Made by a program: the position numbers and the translations under genes. The notes beneath the pieces are model-generated. The model did no database searches and was not told where the DNA came from. It saw nothing but the letters and a program-made list of their open reading frames with translations. From DATKZB01 sp035528235 (GTDB taxonomy: Bacteria > Planctomycetota > Phycisphaerae > FEN-1346): DNA of 11,877 nt. The DNA lies in the NCBI GenBank assembly GCA_035528235.1, contig DATKZB010000360.1, positions 1-11,877 of the forward strand. Reading direction: 5' to 3'. Positions 1 through 6,601 of the stretch are shown in pieces. Each line of letters begins with the position of its first letter. The first letter of the stretch is position 1.

Positions 1-435
1 CCCATCGAGAAGACCATAGACCCTGCTCGGCCGTCCGCTCCGGCCTCAGAAGCCGGGGCCGAAACCCGGAACCAAGCGGAAGGGGAGTTAAGTATCCTGT
101 CCCCGAAACTCGGAAGGGGAGTTAAGTATCCTGTCCCCGGAACTCCGGGCAGACTCGCCTACGCCATCCCGAACCAGCCGGCCACCGTGCACGATATGCT
201 GCTTCAGGCGAGCGACGGCACGTTTCAGTTGATCGTGTGGGGCGAGCGGGTCAAGGGCGAGGACACCGTGACGGTGGCCCTGGGCGGCACGCACGCGTCG
301 GTCAAGGTCTACGATCCGACGGTCGGCACCGACCCCGTTCAGAGCCACACCGGGATCGATTCGCTCAAACTGACCTTAAGCGATCATCCCCTGATTATTG
401 TGATTCCAGCCGTCGCCGGCGGGACGGAGCGGTAG
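1..435 (+). CDS. C-terminal fragment of a secreted glycoside-hydrolase-like protein (partial, probably broken)
   Basis: The frame is open from the first base to a TAG at 433-435. From about base 154 it reads LAYAIPNQPATVHDMLLQ, then SDGTFQLIVWGE, VTVALGGTHASVKVYDP and LSDHPLIIVIP. This pattern of alternating beta strands is the small C-terminal beta-sandwich seen at the end of many secreted glycoside hydrolases and cellulase-like proteins of environmental bacteria. The family assignment is from memory of the motif. The catalytic part would lie upstream of the window. The 5' part of the frame (1-150) looks unlike a protein domain: it is low-complexity and contains two tandem copies of a 34-bp repeat. 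The gene may therefore have been truncated or rearranged there, and only 154-435 has visible homology. The first in-frame start inside the domain is GTG at 187, with no good ribosome site, so I do not think it is an independent small gene. Confidence 0.45.
   Translation, partial: PIEKTIDPARPSAPASEAGAETRNQAEGELSILSPKLGRGVKYPVPGTPGRLAYAIPNQPATVHDMLLQASDGTFQLIVWGERVKGEDTVTVALGGTHASVKVYDPTVGTDPVQSHTGIDSLKLTLSDHPLIIVIPAVAGGTER
78..145. repeat. Two tandem copies of a 34-bp repeat
   Basis: Bases 78-111 and 112-145 are identical except for one position (A at 106, G at 140). The core is GTTAAGTATCCTGTCCCC, preceded by GGAAGGGGA. The GGGGA and TCCCC ends of each unit can pair as a short 5-bp stem. Palindromic units of this look (GGGGACAG-ATACTTAA type) are scattered in some bacterial genomes and are often linked to REP-associated IS200-like transposases; that link is inference. 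The array abuts the recognisable glycoside-hydrolase C-terminal domain. Confidence 0.85.
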
Positions 436-496
436 AAGGAGCGGGGTCTTTGTGGATGACCAGGAGGGCAGCGCCGTGACCTGCCGAGCGCGCCGG

Positions 497-528
497 GTGC
501 CATGCTTTCCCGCTGTTGGGAAAGCATG
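497..528 (+). repeat. GTGCC-type hairpin H1
   Basis: GTGCC at 497-501 leads into a perfect 11-bp stem. CATGCTTTCCC (501-511) pairs with GGGAAAGCATG (518-528) across a 6-base loop. It lies between the 3' ends of two convergent genes (the fragment ending at 435 and the catalase ending at 723). There is no T-run, so it is not a classical intrinsic terminator, though it could mark or protect a transcript end. It is one of five hairpins in the window with the same 5' foot. Confidence 0.8.
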
Positions 529-614
529 CTCCTTGCCGCGCGATGGCCGGGCACGTCATCTTGGCGCACGCGATTTCGCTGGCACGAGGCCCATGCCGTC
601 AGTCTAACGTCTCT

Positions 615-643
615 CCATGCTTTCGCAAGCGAAAGCACGGCAC
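615..643 (-). repeat. GTGCC-type hairpin H2
   Basis: Read on the minus strand, GTGCC (643-639) leads into GTGCTTTCG, a 4-base loop, and CGAAAGCA. The perfect 8-bp stem is 618-625 with 630-637, extended to 615/640 through one G-U pair. It shares the TGCTTTC stem sequence with H1 but is inverted relative to it and has a different loop. It lies just downstream of the catalase stop codon, in the catalase transcript orientation. Confidence 0.75.
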
Positions 644-665
644 CCGCGCGGGAGAACACGGCCAC

Positions 666-686
666 CCGCCACTCCGCAGTGGGCGG
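666..686. repeat. Third hairpin in the catalase 3' region
   Basis: CCGCC-ACT (666-673) pairs with AGT-GGGCGG (678-686) across the loop CCGC (674-677), giving 8 bp with one bulged G. It lies about 40 bases from the catalase stop. It has no GTGCC foot and no T-run, so it is either a 3'-end structure of the catalase mRNA or a chance hairpin in GC-rich DNA. Confidence 0.4.
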
Positions 687-722
687 ACGCCGCCGCACGG
701 CCCGGATCTTCCGGAAATCACG

Positions 723-2234
723 TCAGGCCGACGTCGCCTTGACCCGTTCCTCCTGGGACATCGCGGCCAGTTTCTCGACCTGCTTGGCGTCCAGGCCCAG
801 GCCCTTGGCCACGCGCCGGCCGTAGTCGGGGTCGACCTTGAAGAAGAGCGCGGTCTGCCGCAACTGGATCCGCTTGGCCGCGCCGCCCAGGTGGGCCACG
901 ATGTTGCCGACCAGGTGCTCGCGGTCCGTGTCGGTCATGACGCGGCGATAGAGGACACCGGGCTGGACGAAGTCGTCGTCGGTGAGTTCCTGCGGATGGC
1001 GGGCCGCATGGCCTTCCAGGTCGATGGGCGGTTCGGCGAAGCGGGCGTCCGGCGCCGGTCCGCCCATGGAATGGGGCCAGTAGTTCGGCCCGCCGCCGCC
1101 GTTCGCGTCCAGCCGCATGGTCCCGTCGCGCTGGTAGTTGGCGGCCTGGCAGGCCTTGGGGGCGTTGATGGGCAGCAACTGGTAGTTGGGACCCAGGCGG
1201 TACAGGTGCGCGTCGTGATAGGAGATGACCCGCGCCTGGAGCATCTTGTCGGGCGAGGGCCCGATACCCGGCACGAAGTTGCCCGGGCTGAAGGCCGCCT
1301 GCTCGACCTCGGCGAAGTAGTTGGCGGGGTTCCGGTTGAGGGTCATGCGGCCGATCTCGATGAGGGGGTAGTCGCCGTGCGGCCAGACCTTGGTGATGTC
1401 GAAGATGTTCCAGCGATAGGTCTTCGCGTCCTCGGGCGGCATGATCTGGACCGAGACGCGCCAGGAGGGGAACTCGCCCTTCTCGATGGCGCGGTACAGG
1501 TCGGTCGTGGCATGGTTGGGGTCCTCGCCGGCCAGGCGCGCGGCCTCCTGGCGCGTCAGGTTCCGGATGCCCTGCTCGGTCGTGAAGTGGTACTGCACCC
1601 ACACGTACCGGCCCTTGGCGTCGTACCACTTGAACGTGTGGCTGCTGTAGCCGTTCATGTAGCGGAAGGAGCGCGGCGTGCCGCGGTCGGAAAACAGGAT
1701 GGTCACCTGGTGGATGGACTCCGGCGTCAGCGACAGGAAGTCCCAGAACATGTCGGGGTTGGGCGCGTTGGTGGCCGGATCGCGTTTCTGGGTGTGGATG
1801 AAATCGGGGAACTTCAGCGGGTCGCGGATGAAGAAGACCGGCGTGTTGTTGCCCGTCATGTCATAGTTGCCCTCTTCGGTGTAGAACTTGATGGCGAAGC
1901 CGCGCGGGTCGCGCGCCGCATCGGCCGAGCCCTTCTCGCCGCCGACCGTGGAGAACCGCGCGAACACCTCGGTCTTCTTCCCCGCCTCCGACAGGAACCG
2001 GGCCCGGGTGTGCTTCGACACGTCGGCCGTGCACTCGAAGACCCCGTGCGCCCCGGCCCCCTTGGCGTGGACGACGCGCTCGGGGATGCGCTCGCGGTTG
2101 AAGTGCGCAAGTTTTTCCATCAGGTGCACGTCCTGCATGAGGGCGGGTCCGCGCGGCCCGGCTGTCATCGTGTTCTGGTCGTCGTCCACCGGTGCGCCGG
2201 ACGCCGTGGTCAGTCGCTTCGTCTTCTTAGCCAT
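723..2234 (-). CDS. katA: Catalase (monofunctional haem catalase, small-subunit type)
   Basis: Complete 503-residue haem catalase that breaks hydrogen peroxide into water and oxygen, expected in the cytoplasm. Visible family landmarks run in order: catalytic His56 in RIPERVVHAKGAGAHG, distal Asn129/130 in GNNTPVFFIRD, and the proximal haem-ligand Tyr339 in RVISYHDAHLYRLGPN. The region RGFAIKFYTEEGNYDMTGNN is typical. The length is that of small-subunit (clade 3) catalases; there is no C-terminal flavodoxin-like extension as in large-subunit enzymes. The ATG at 2234 is supported by AAGGAG ending 8 bases upstream. Stop is TGA. A strong promoter lies at 2376-2405, giving a leader of about 130 bases. 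The gene stands alone, convergent with the fragment on its left and divergent from the propeller-MBL gene. No PerR-type operator palindrome was recognised. The symbol katA is by family; the exact clade needs a tree. Confidence 0.96.
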   Translation of the reverse strand: MAKKTKRLTTASGAPVDDDQNTMTAGPRGPALMQDVHLMEKLAHFNRERIPERVVHAKGAGAHGVFECTADVSKHTRARFLSEAGKKTEVFARFSTVGGEKGSADAARDPRGFAIKFYTEEGNYDMTGNNTPVFFIRDPLKFPDFIHTQKRDPATNAPNPDMFWDFLSLTPESIHQVTILFSDRGTPRSFRYMNGYSSHTFKWYDAKGRYVWVQYHFTTEQGIRNLTRQEAARLAGEDPNHATTDLYRAIEKGEFPSWRVSVQIMPPEDAKTYRWNIFDITKVWPHGDYPLIEIGRMTLNRNPANYFAEVEQAAFSPGNFVPGIGPSPDKMLQARVISYHDAHLYRLGPNYQLLPINAPKACQAANYQRDGTMRLDANGGGGPNYWPHSMGGPAPDARFAEPPIDLEGHAARHPQELTDDDFVQPGVLYRRVMTDTDREHLVGNIVAHLGGAAKRIQLRQTALFFKVDPDYGRRVAKGLGLDAKQVEKLAAMSQEERVKATSA

Positions 2235-2375
2235 GAGATCGGCTCCTTTTCGGGCGGGGCGGGTGGTGCCCCGTGCGGCTCTTGGCTACTCCATCCCTCT
2301 GATTTGGCAGAAGGTCTTACGGCTGCCTCGCCAACTCCCTGCCCTCTCGCGTTGGCAACGTAGCGACCAACAACG

Positions 2376-2405
2376 AGTATAGAGGGCTCACGTCCGTCGG
2401 GTCAA
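2376..2405 (-). promoter_or_regulatory. Sigma-70-type promoter for catalase
   Basis: On the minus strand TTGACC (2405-2400) and TATACT (2381-2376) are separated by 18 bases. Each is one mismatch from consensus. The expected start of transcription is near 2369, about 135 bases before the catalase ATG. Confidence 0.75.
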
Positions 2406-2473
2406 GGGGGCCGCACAGTCCGGCGACCGCCCTCCTGAGGCACGAGGCCGTGGTCGAGTCGGCCAACGCCCGT

Positions 2474-2502
2474 TTGCATTTCCCACCCCGCCGTGGTATC
2501 AA
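2474..2502 (+). promoter_or_regulatory. Weak candidate promoter for propeller-MBL gene
   Basis: TTGCAT (2474-2479) and TATCAA (2497-2502) are separated by 17 bases and face the gene starting at 2729. The match is poor (3/6 and 4/6) and the leader would be over 200 bases, so this is only a candidate. Confidence 0.2.
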
Positions 2503-2728
2503 GGCGGCGGGCCTCGGCAGGCGGTCGCTCGAACGCATTACGGCGCCCTGAAACACGGGCCGGGGCTGGCGCCGCCTCGCCTGGAAGGACCGCGCGGAGG
2601 TCGCCCCATGACGTCCATCGTGGCCACGGTGTTGCTTCTCGCCCCGCGCTCGTCGCGGTCGGAACCGCCGCGGAACCGGACTTACTTGCGGCGCAGCGTC
2701 TCCCGTACCAGGCAGGAGGAACAGACGC

Positions 2729-4561
2729 ATGGTCGCCAAAGCGGTCGCGACACTCATGCCCTTTGTGCTGTGCGCTTCCATGCTGCTCCCGCGGTCGGTG
2801 TGTGCCGCCGGGCACGTCACGGAAATCGGGGCCCGACCGGCCAAGTCGTCGGTGCCCGCGTGGGATGCGCGGGGGCTCGGGCCCCTGCCTCAACAGGGAA
2901 TCGCGTGCCTCGACATGAGCGACGACGGCCGATTCGTGGCCGTCGGCACGATCTCGCCGCCGGGCGACCCGAACGTGCTGATCCTGGACGAAAGCGGGAA
3001 GATCGTCGGCCGGCACCGGGCGGGCCTCCGCTGGGTCCAGGAGGTCCTGGTGAGCAACGACGGACGGTCCGTGCTGGCCTTCTGCACCACACCGCAGGGG
3101 ACGGCGGGCGACTCGCTGCGCCTGTACGGTTTCCGGGGCAACGCGGAAGTGGCTCAGGTCGGCGGCGCCTTCCGGTTCGCCGACGTCCACGCGGGCGGTT
3201 ATCTCCACCACTACGGCGACCACTCGAACCACGTCCCCCGTGTCGCTTGCCGCGCGGGCGATCGGTGGGCCGTCGCCGGCGACGACCGACTCCAGTGGCT
3301 CTCGCCCGGTGCCGACGCGGCCGAGTCGGTGCCGCTGCACGACGGCGCGACGACGGCTTTCGCGGCAAGCGCGAACGGGCGGGCCGTGGTCGGCCGCTTC
3401 GCGGGCCTGGGACCGGGCGCCGCCGCCCGGCCGAGCCTGGTCGTCATCGAGCAGGGCCGGGCGGGGCCCCTCTGGGCGCGGCCCGTGAGCGCGGACGTGG
3501 CGGCGTCGCCTAAGCCCGAGGCGGGCGTCTACGGCCCCGCCGTGCCGCCGTACGAGGACAGGAAATTCCAGGCGCCGCTGGCCGTGGCCATCGACCGCGG
3601 CGGGCAACGGGTTGCGGTGGCGGACTACGAAGGATGGCAACGGGTCTTCCGCCCGGGCGATGGCGGGGCCGAGGTCGTCTTCGGCTTGCGGGTCATGCCC
3701 TCGCGTCCGACGATTCACGTTCACGACGCCGACGGCCACCCCATCTGCCGCCTGGCCCCGGAGCGTTTCCGATCGCCTTTCTGGTGCGACCTGGCGTTTT
3801 CCGCCGACGGCCGGCGGATCCTCATCCGGCCGCACAACTGGGCCTCGCGCGGCCTCGGCGGCCAGGCGTTCCTGCCGGCCGACGAGGGTGCCCGCGACCT
3901 CTACGTCCTGGACGTCGGCACCCAGGACGTGAACACCGCCCGCTTTCCCGACGCCATCTCCTGTGCCGCATGGGTGGCCGATGACCGGCTCGCGGTGGCA
4001 TGCTGGGACGGCCGGGTCTATAGCCTGGACGCAACCCTCCGGCCCATCGGCGGGCCGGCCGGCGGCGTGGACGTAGGCGGAGCCGGCCTCGTCCGCGCGT
4101 CGGCGGACGGGAAGCGCGTGGCCGTCGCCACCGCCGCCGGCACCGTGCGGATGCTCGATTGGGACGGCAAGGAACTCTGGCGCAACGACCTGAACCGGTC
4201 GGCCACGTCCGCCGACGAACCGCGGACGAAGAACCAGAAAGCCGACCGGGTCGGCCCCGGCATCTGGCGGACCAACGGCGGCATGGCCCACAGCGACATG
4301 GGCGGGCAATACCTCATCGAGGCGCCGCAAGGACTCATCCTCGTCGATCCGAACGCCGGAGCGTCTTTCGAGCAGAATTGGGCCCGCATCCAGGGCGCCG
4401 GTCTCGACCCAAGGCAGGTCAAGTACGTGCTCATTACCCACGAGCACGGCGACCACGCCCCCGGCGCCTACCGGTGGCGGGTGGCTACGGGGGCCCAAGT
4501 CGTCGCGGGCGCTGAAGCGGCCTACATCCTGGGGCATCATCTCCCCGGCGGCACGGGGTAG
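2729..4561 (+). CDS. Exported beta-propeller / metallo-beta-lactamase protein, 5' part up to an in-frame TAG
   Basis: ATG at 2729 has a perfect AGGAGG (2714-2719) 9 bases upstream. Residues 1-26 form a signal peptide (Lys4, hydrophobic core, VCA-AG cleavage site), so the product should be exported. Residues about 50-490 show WD40/PQQ-like propeller strands such as DGRFVAVGT, LAFSADGRRILIR and DGRVYSLD. From about residue 511 an MBL-fold hydrolase begins, with the metal motif HEHGDH at 571-576. Translation stops at TAG codon 611 (4559-4561) in the middle of that domain. The same frame continues without another stop to 6049 and supplies the missing MBL ligands and a C-terminal propeller. I therefore read this and the next entry as one gene of 1106 codons broken by a nonsense change or a sequencing error. 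The codon context GTG-stop-GLHPP would fit an original Tyr (TAC/TAT). No function can be named beyond a probable hydrolase. A missing C-terminal half of the MBL site would inactivate the truncated product. Confidence 0.8.
   Translation: MVAKAVATLMPFVLCASMLLPRSVCAAGHVTEIGARPAKSSVPAWDARGLGPLPQQGIACLDMSDDGRFVAVGTISPPGDPNVLILDESGKIVGRHRAGLRWVQEVLVSNDGRSVLAFCTTPQGTAGDSLRLYGFRGNAEVAQVGGAFRFADVHAGGYLHHYGDHSNHVPRVACRAGDRWAVAGDDRLQWLSPGADAAESVPLHDGATTAFAASANGRAVVGRFAGLGPGAAARPSLVVIEQGRAGPLWARPVSADVAASPKPEAGVYGPAVPPYEDRKFQAPLAVAIDRGGQRVAVADYEGWQRVFRPGDGGAEVVFGLRVMPSRPTIHVHDADGHPICRLAPERFRSPFWCDLAFSADGRRILIRPHNWASRGLGGQAFLPADEGARDLYVLDVGTQDVNTARFPDAISCAAWVADDRLAVACWDGRVYSLDATLRPIGGPAGGVDVGGAGLVRASADGKRVAVATAAGTVRMLDWDGKELWRNDLNRSATSADEPRTKNQKADRVGPGIWRTNGGMAHSDMGGQYLIEAPQGLILVDPNAGASFEQNWARIQGAGLDPRQVKYVLITHEHGDHAPGAYRWRVATGAQVVAGAEAAYILGHHLPGGTG
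4559..4561 (+). other. In-frame amber codon splitting one gene
   Basis: This TAG is flanked on both sides by in-frame coding sequence of a single MBL domain. HEHGDH lies 105 bases before it; the later ligands GHT (His644), GDL (Asp665) and GGHG (His705, joint numbering) lie after it. TAG also ends the frames at 435, 6049, metW and metY in this window, so general recoding of TAG is unlikely. Confidence 0.85.
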
Positions 4562-4672
4562 GGGCTGCATCCGCCCAACCCCGTCGACGTCGTCCTGAGC
4601 GCAGACCAGGAACTGGACCTGGCAGGGCTGCACGTCAAGGCCGTCCGCCTGCCGGGCCACACGTATGGGTCC

Positions 4673-6049
4673 ATGGGGTACCTCTTCACGAAGGATGGCC
4701 GCACGTACGCCGCCATCGGCGACCTCATCATGCCGGGCGGGGTGCTCGGCTACTCGGGCAGCCTCGACTTCAGTGCCGCTGACGTGCTGGCCAGCCTGCG
4801 GAAACTCGCGGCCCAGCGGCCGGACGAGGTCCTCGGCGGCCACGGCGCAGGCGATCCCGATAACTTCATCGCCAAGGGCATCGCCGCCGGTGAAGCGACC
4901 GGCTGGTCGCGCATGACGCCCGAAAAGCCCGACCCGTTCTACGGTTTCGCCCAGTCCAACTACCTGGTGGTCGCCTGGCTCCAGCCCATCCGGTCGGCCG
5001 CCTACGGCGACGTCGACGGCGACGGGCGGCCGGACGTGGCGGTGCTGGCGGCCAAGGGCGCGGGCTCCGCCGTGCGGATCTACCTGAACAAGGGCGGCCG
5101 GTTCGCGGACGCCCCCGACGTCGAGATCGACCTCGCCGACCTGGGCGGCGGGTGGAAACTGCGCCTCGGGCACGTCAACGAAGACAAGGTGGCCGACCTG
5201 CTCGCGACCAGCGAGGGCCAAGTCATCCTCCTGCTCTCCCAGGAGGGGAAACTCCTGTTCCGCCGCGTGGCCCTGCCGGGCATCACCCGCGCGACGCAGA
5301 TGCTCACGGGCGACTTCAACGGTGACGGCCGGACCGACCTGGTTCTGGGGTCGCGCTTTGTGGGCAACCACGCCGTCGCCAGCCGGAACGCCGACGGCAC
5401 CTTCCGGGTCGCGCACTCGAAGCCCCCCGGCCGCATGTACTTCGACATCCAGTTGGCCGACGTCAACGGCGACCAGCGCGAGGACCTCCTCTTCTCGTGC
5501 GGCGACATCCTGCTCCGCCGGCAGGACGGATCGCTGGCCGACGCCCCGGCGGTGCGGCTGACGCCCCCGGGCGGCGAGCAGGCGGGCTGGGCCTTCATGG
5601 CCGCGGCCGACTTCGACCACGACGGTTGGACCGACGTCGCGCTCCTGGCCGGCGGCAAAGACGGGGCAACGGTCTGGCTCTATCGCAACACGCGGCAGCC
5701 CCAGTCGCCCTTCCCCCAGAAACCGAGCGCGGCCTTCGTGGCCCGAGGCGCCGCGATTCTGCGCGACGGGCCGACCGTTGCGGACTGGAACGGCGACGGC
5801 GTGCCCGACCTGGTGCTGGGCGCGCTGGGAAAGTCGGGGACACACGTCCTGCTGGGGTCACGGGCGGACGGTCTCAGCCCCGACCGCGCCGTCCGCGTGG
5901 ACCTCGACTACGCGCCGCACTACGACACGCGGCTGGGTGTGGCCGACTTCAACGGCGACGGCCTGCCCGACCTGGCCGGTTTCGGCCCGTCGGGCGTCGG
6001 CGCGGTCGGTGTGTACATCCGGCTTCAGCCGGCCGCGAGCACCCCGTAG
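4673..6049 (+). CDS. 3' part of the same gene: end of MBL domain plus seven-blade FG-GAP/VCBS propeller
   Basis: Same frame as the gene starting at 2729; coding similarity really begins right after the TAG at 4562 (GLHPPNPVDVVL). The first ATG is 4673, but it has no ribosome site, so independent translation is doubtful. The first about 85 residues complete the MBL fold: PGHTYGSMG just before the ATG, then AAIGDLIMPGG and VLGGHGAGDP. The rest is a run of FG-GAP/VCBS blades marked by calcium-loop motifs: DVDGDGRPD, a degenerate HVNEDKVAD, DFNGDGRTD, DVNGDQRED, DFDHDGWTD, DWNGDGVPD and DFNGDGLPD. That is seven blades, enough for a closed propeller of integrin-alpha type. Such domains occur in exported proteins and bind calcium. 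The stop is TAG at 6047-6049. No terminator with a T-run follows. Confidence 0.7.
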   Translation: MGYLFTKDGRTYAAIGDLIMPGGVLGYSGSLDFSAADVLASLRKLAAQRPDEVLGGHGAGDPDNFIAKGIAAGEATGWSRMTPEKPDPFYGFAQSNYLVVAWLQPIRSAAYGDVDGDGRPDVAVLAAKGAGSAVRIYLNKGGRFADAPDVEIDLADLGGGWKLRLGHVNEDKVADLLATSEGQVILLLSQEGKLLFRRVALPGITRATQMLTGDFNGDGRTDLVLGSRFVGNHAVASRNADGTFRVAHSKPPGRMYFDIQLADVNGDQREDLLFSCGDILLRRQDGSLADAPAVRLTPPGGEQAGWAFMAAADFDHDGWTDVALLAGGKDGATVWLYRNTRQPQSPFPQKPSAAFVARGAAILRDGPTVADWNGDGVPDLVLGALGKSGTHVLLGSRADGLSPDRAVRVDLDYAPHYDTRLGVADFNGDGLPDLAGFGPSGVGAVGVYIRLQPAASTP

Positions 6050-6300
6050 CGCCCCGGCGTAGACCGCCGGCGGCGACCCCCTTGGCTGCAAGGCGATGGT
6101 CGGGCGGATGCCGGCCCGTTGCGCCAACTCAGCCGCACCCATGCTTCTTGACAGGTGGCCTGTTGGAGGCGTATCTTCCAGGTCATGGATGCCGATGCGC
6201 CGTCGTACCCGGCTACAGAGCGCCGGCGGCCGGCGGGATCATCTTGTGCGTGCGGCCTGACCGGCAAGGGGGACGGCACCCAGGGGGGAAACCTGAAAAA
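6050..6300. other. Intergenic region before tRNA-His
   Basis: No gene is supported here. The region holds a sigma-70-like promoter at 6148-6177 pointing right and a GCCGGC-G-GCCGGC inverted repeat near 6222-6234. The frame 6155-6358 looks open only because its end is the antisense translation of the tRNA (the peptide SEGTRTPDPRDHNPML). Confidence 0.6.
6148..6177 (+). promoter_or_regulatory. Orphan sigma-70-like promoter facing the tRNA-His antisense strand
   Basis: TTGACA (6148-6153, perfect) and TATCTT (6172-6177, 4/6) are separated by 18 bases. Transcription would start near 6184 and run antisense through the tRNA-His gene. No plus-strand gene follows for more than 4 kb, so it serves either an unknown small RNA or nothing. 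Confidence 0.35.
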
Positions 6301-6378
6301 TGGGGTGAGCGAGGGGACTCGAACCCCCGACCCTCGGGACCACAACCCGATGCTCTAACCAACTGAGCTACGCCCACC
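6301..6378 (-). tRNA. tRNA-His (anticodon GTG)
   Basis: The minus strand folds as a full cloverleaf. The 8-bp acceptor stem GGTGGGCG/CGCTCACC (one G-U) includes the extra G(-1) typical of tRNA-His. The D-arm is GCTCAGTTGGTTAGAGC. The anticodon stem TCGGG/CCCGA encloses TT-GTG-GT, with the anticodon at 6343-6341. The T-arm contains GGTTCGAGTCC. The 3' CCA is encoded (6303-6301) and is followed at once by five T residues. It has its own promoter at 6441-6469. Confidence 0.97.
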
Positions 6379-6440
6379 ACCCGAACACGGCCCGGAGTCT
6401 ATCGGCCGCAGTGGCCGCAACCTTCAGCCGCGGACGCGGC

Positions 6441-6469
6441 ATTATGGCCACCCGACCGGCTGCCGTCAA
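6441..6469 (-). promoter_or_regulatory. Sigma-70-type promoter for tRNA-His
   Basis: On the minus strand TTGACG (6469-6464) and CATAAT (6446-6441) are separated by 17 bases, each one mismatch from consensus. The expected start near 6433 leaves a leader of about 55 bases before the tRNA. Confidence 0.65.
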
Positions 6470-6521
6470 GAGCGCACTGGTCTGACTCATCCCCCGTTTG
6501 CCTGCCGCGGCTGCGTCCAAG

Positions 6522-6561
6522 CACGGCCGGGCAAGACCGGCCGTGGCACACGCTGAACACG
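6522..6561 (-). repeat. GTGCC-type hairpin H3
   Basis: Read on the minus strand: CGTGTTCAGCGTGTGC (6561-6546), then the perfect 9-bp stem CACGGCCGG (6545-6537), a 6-base loop, and CCGGCCGTG (6530-6522). The GTGCC foot is at 6549-6545. It lies about 40 bases downstream of the metW stop, at the 3' end of the met operon. It is nearly identical to the copy at 11748-11808. Confidence 0.85.
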
Positions 6562-6601
6562 CCGGACGGATTGCCGCGCCCACACAAGAAGCCGGACGGC
6601 T

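Larger units (their letters stand above)
2235..2728. other. Divergent intergenic region between catalase and propeller-MBL gene
   Basis: This 494-bp stretch holds the catalase leader and promoter (2235-2405) and the region upstream of the gene starting at 2729. The leader has a modest GCCAAC/GTTGGC pairing with a 15-base loop, but nothing that looks like a known riboswitch. The right half has one weak sigma-70-like pair at 2474-2502. A frame beginning at ATG 2608 has a fair ribosome site (GGAGGT) but runs out of frame into the next gene, so I do not call it. Nothing else was recognised. Confidence 0.6.

Noticed and set aside
497..686. CRISPR array or attachment site from the repeated CATGCTTTC words
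   Set aside because: Only two inverted copies with unequal spacing and different loops. They are hairpins of a dispersed family, not direct repeats with spacers.
516..2363. Long plus-strand frame opposite the catalase gene
   Set aside because: The minus strand encodes a full, well-conserved catalase; the plus frame has no recognisable motif.
2608..3513. Plus-strand frame with GGAGGT before its ATG and a hydrophobic start (TSIVATVLLLAP)
   Set aside because: It overlaps the propeller-MBL gene in another frame and turns into Arg/Gly/Pro-rich shadow sequence after about 20 residues. A short leader peptide cannot be excluded but is unsupported.
4559..4561. TAG as a pyrrolysine or recoded sense codon
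   Set aside because: TAG terminates metW, metY, the fragment at 435 and the frame at 6049 in the same window, and no family reason for pyrrolysine in this MBL protein is known to me. A mutation or sequencing error is simpler.
2402..5845. Open frame of over 1100 codons on the minus strand opposite the propeller-MBL gene
   Set aside because: Antisense shadow of GC-rich coding sequence: it is rich in Arg, Gly, Val and Asp without domain patterns, and it spans the true gene, which has a signal peptide and clear motifs.
6155..6358. Plus-strand frame ending in SEGTRTPDPRDHNPML
   Set aside because: The end is the antisense translation of tRNA-His, a well-known false protein.
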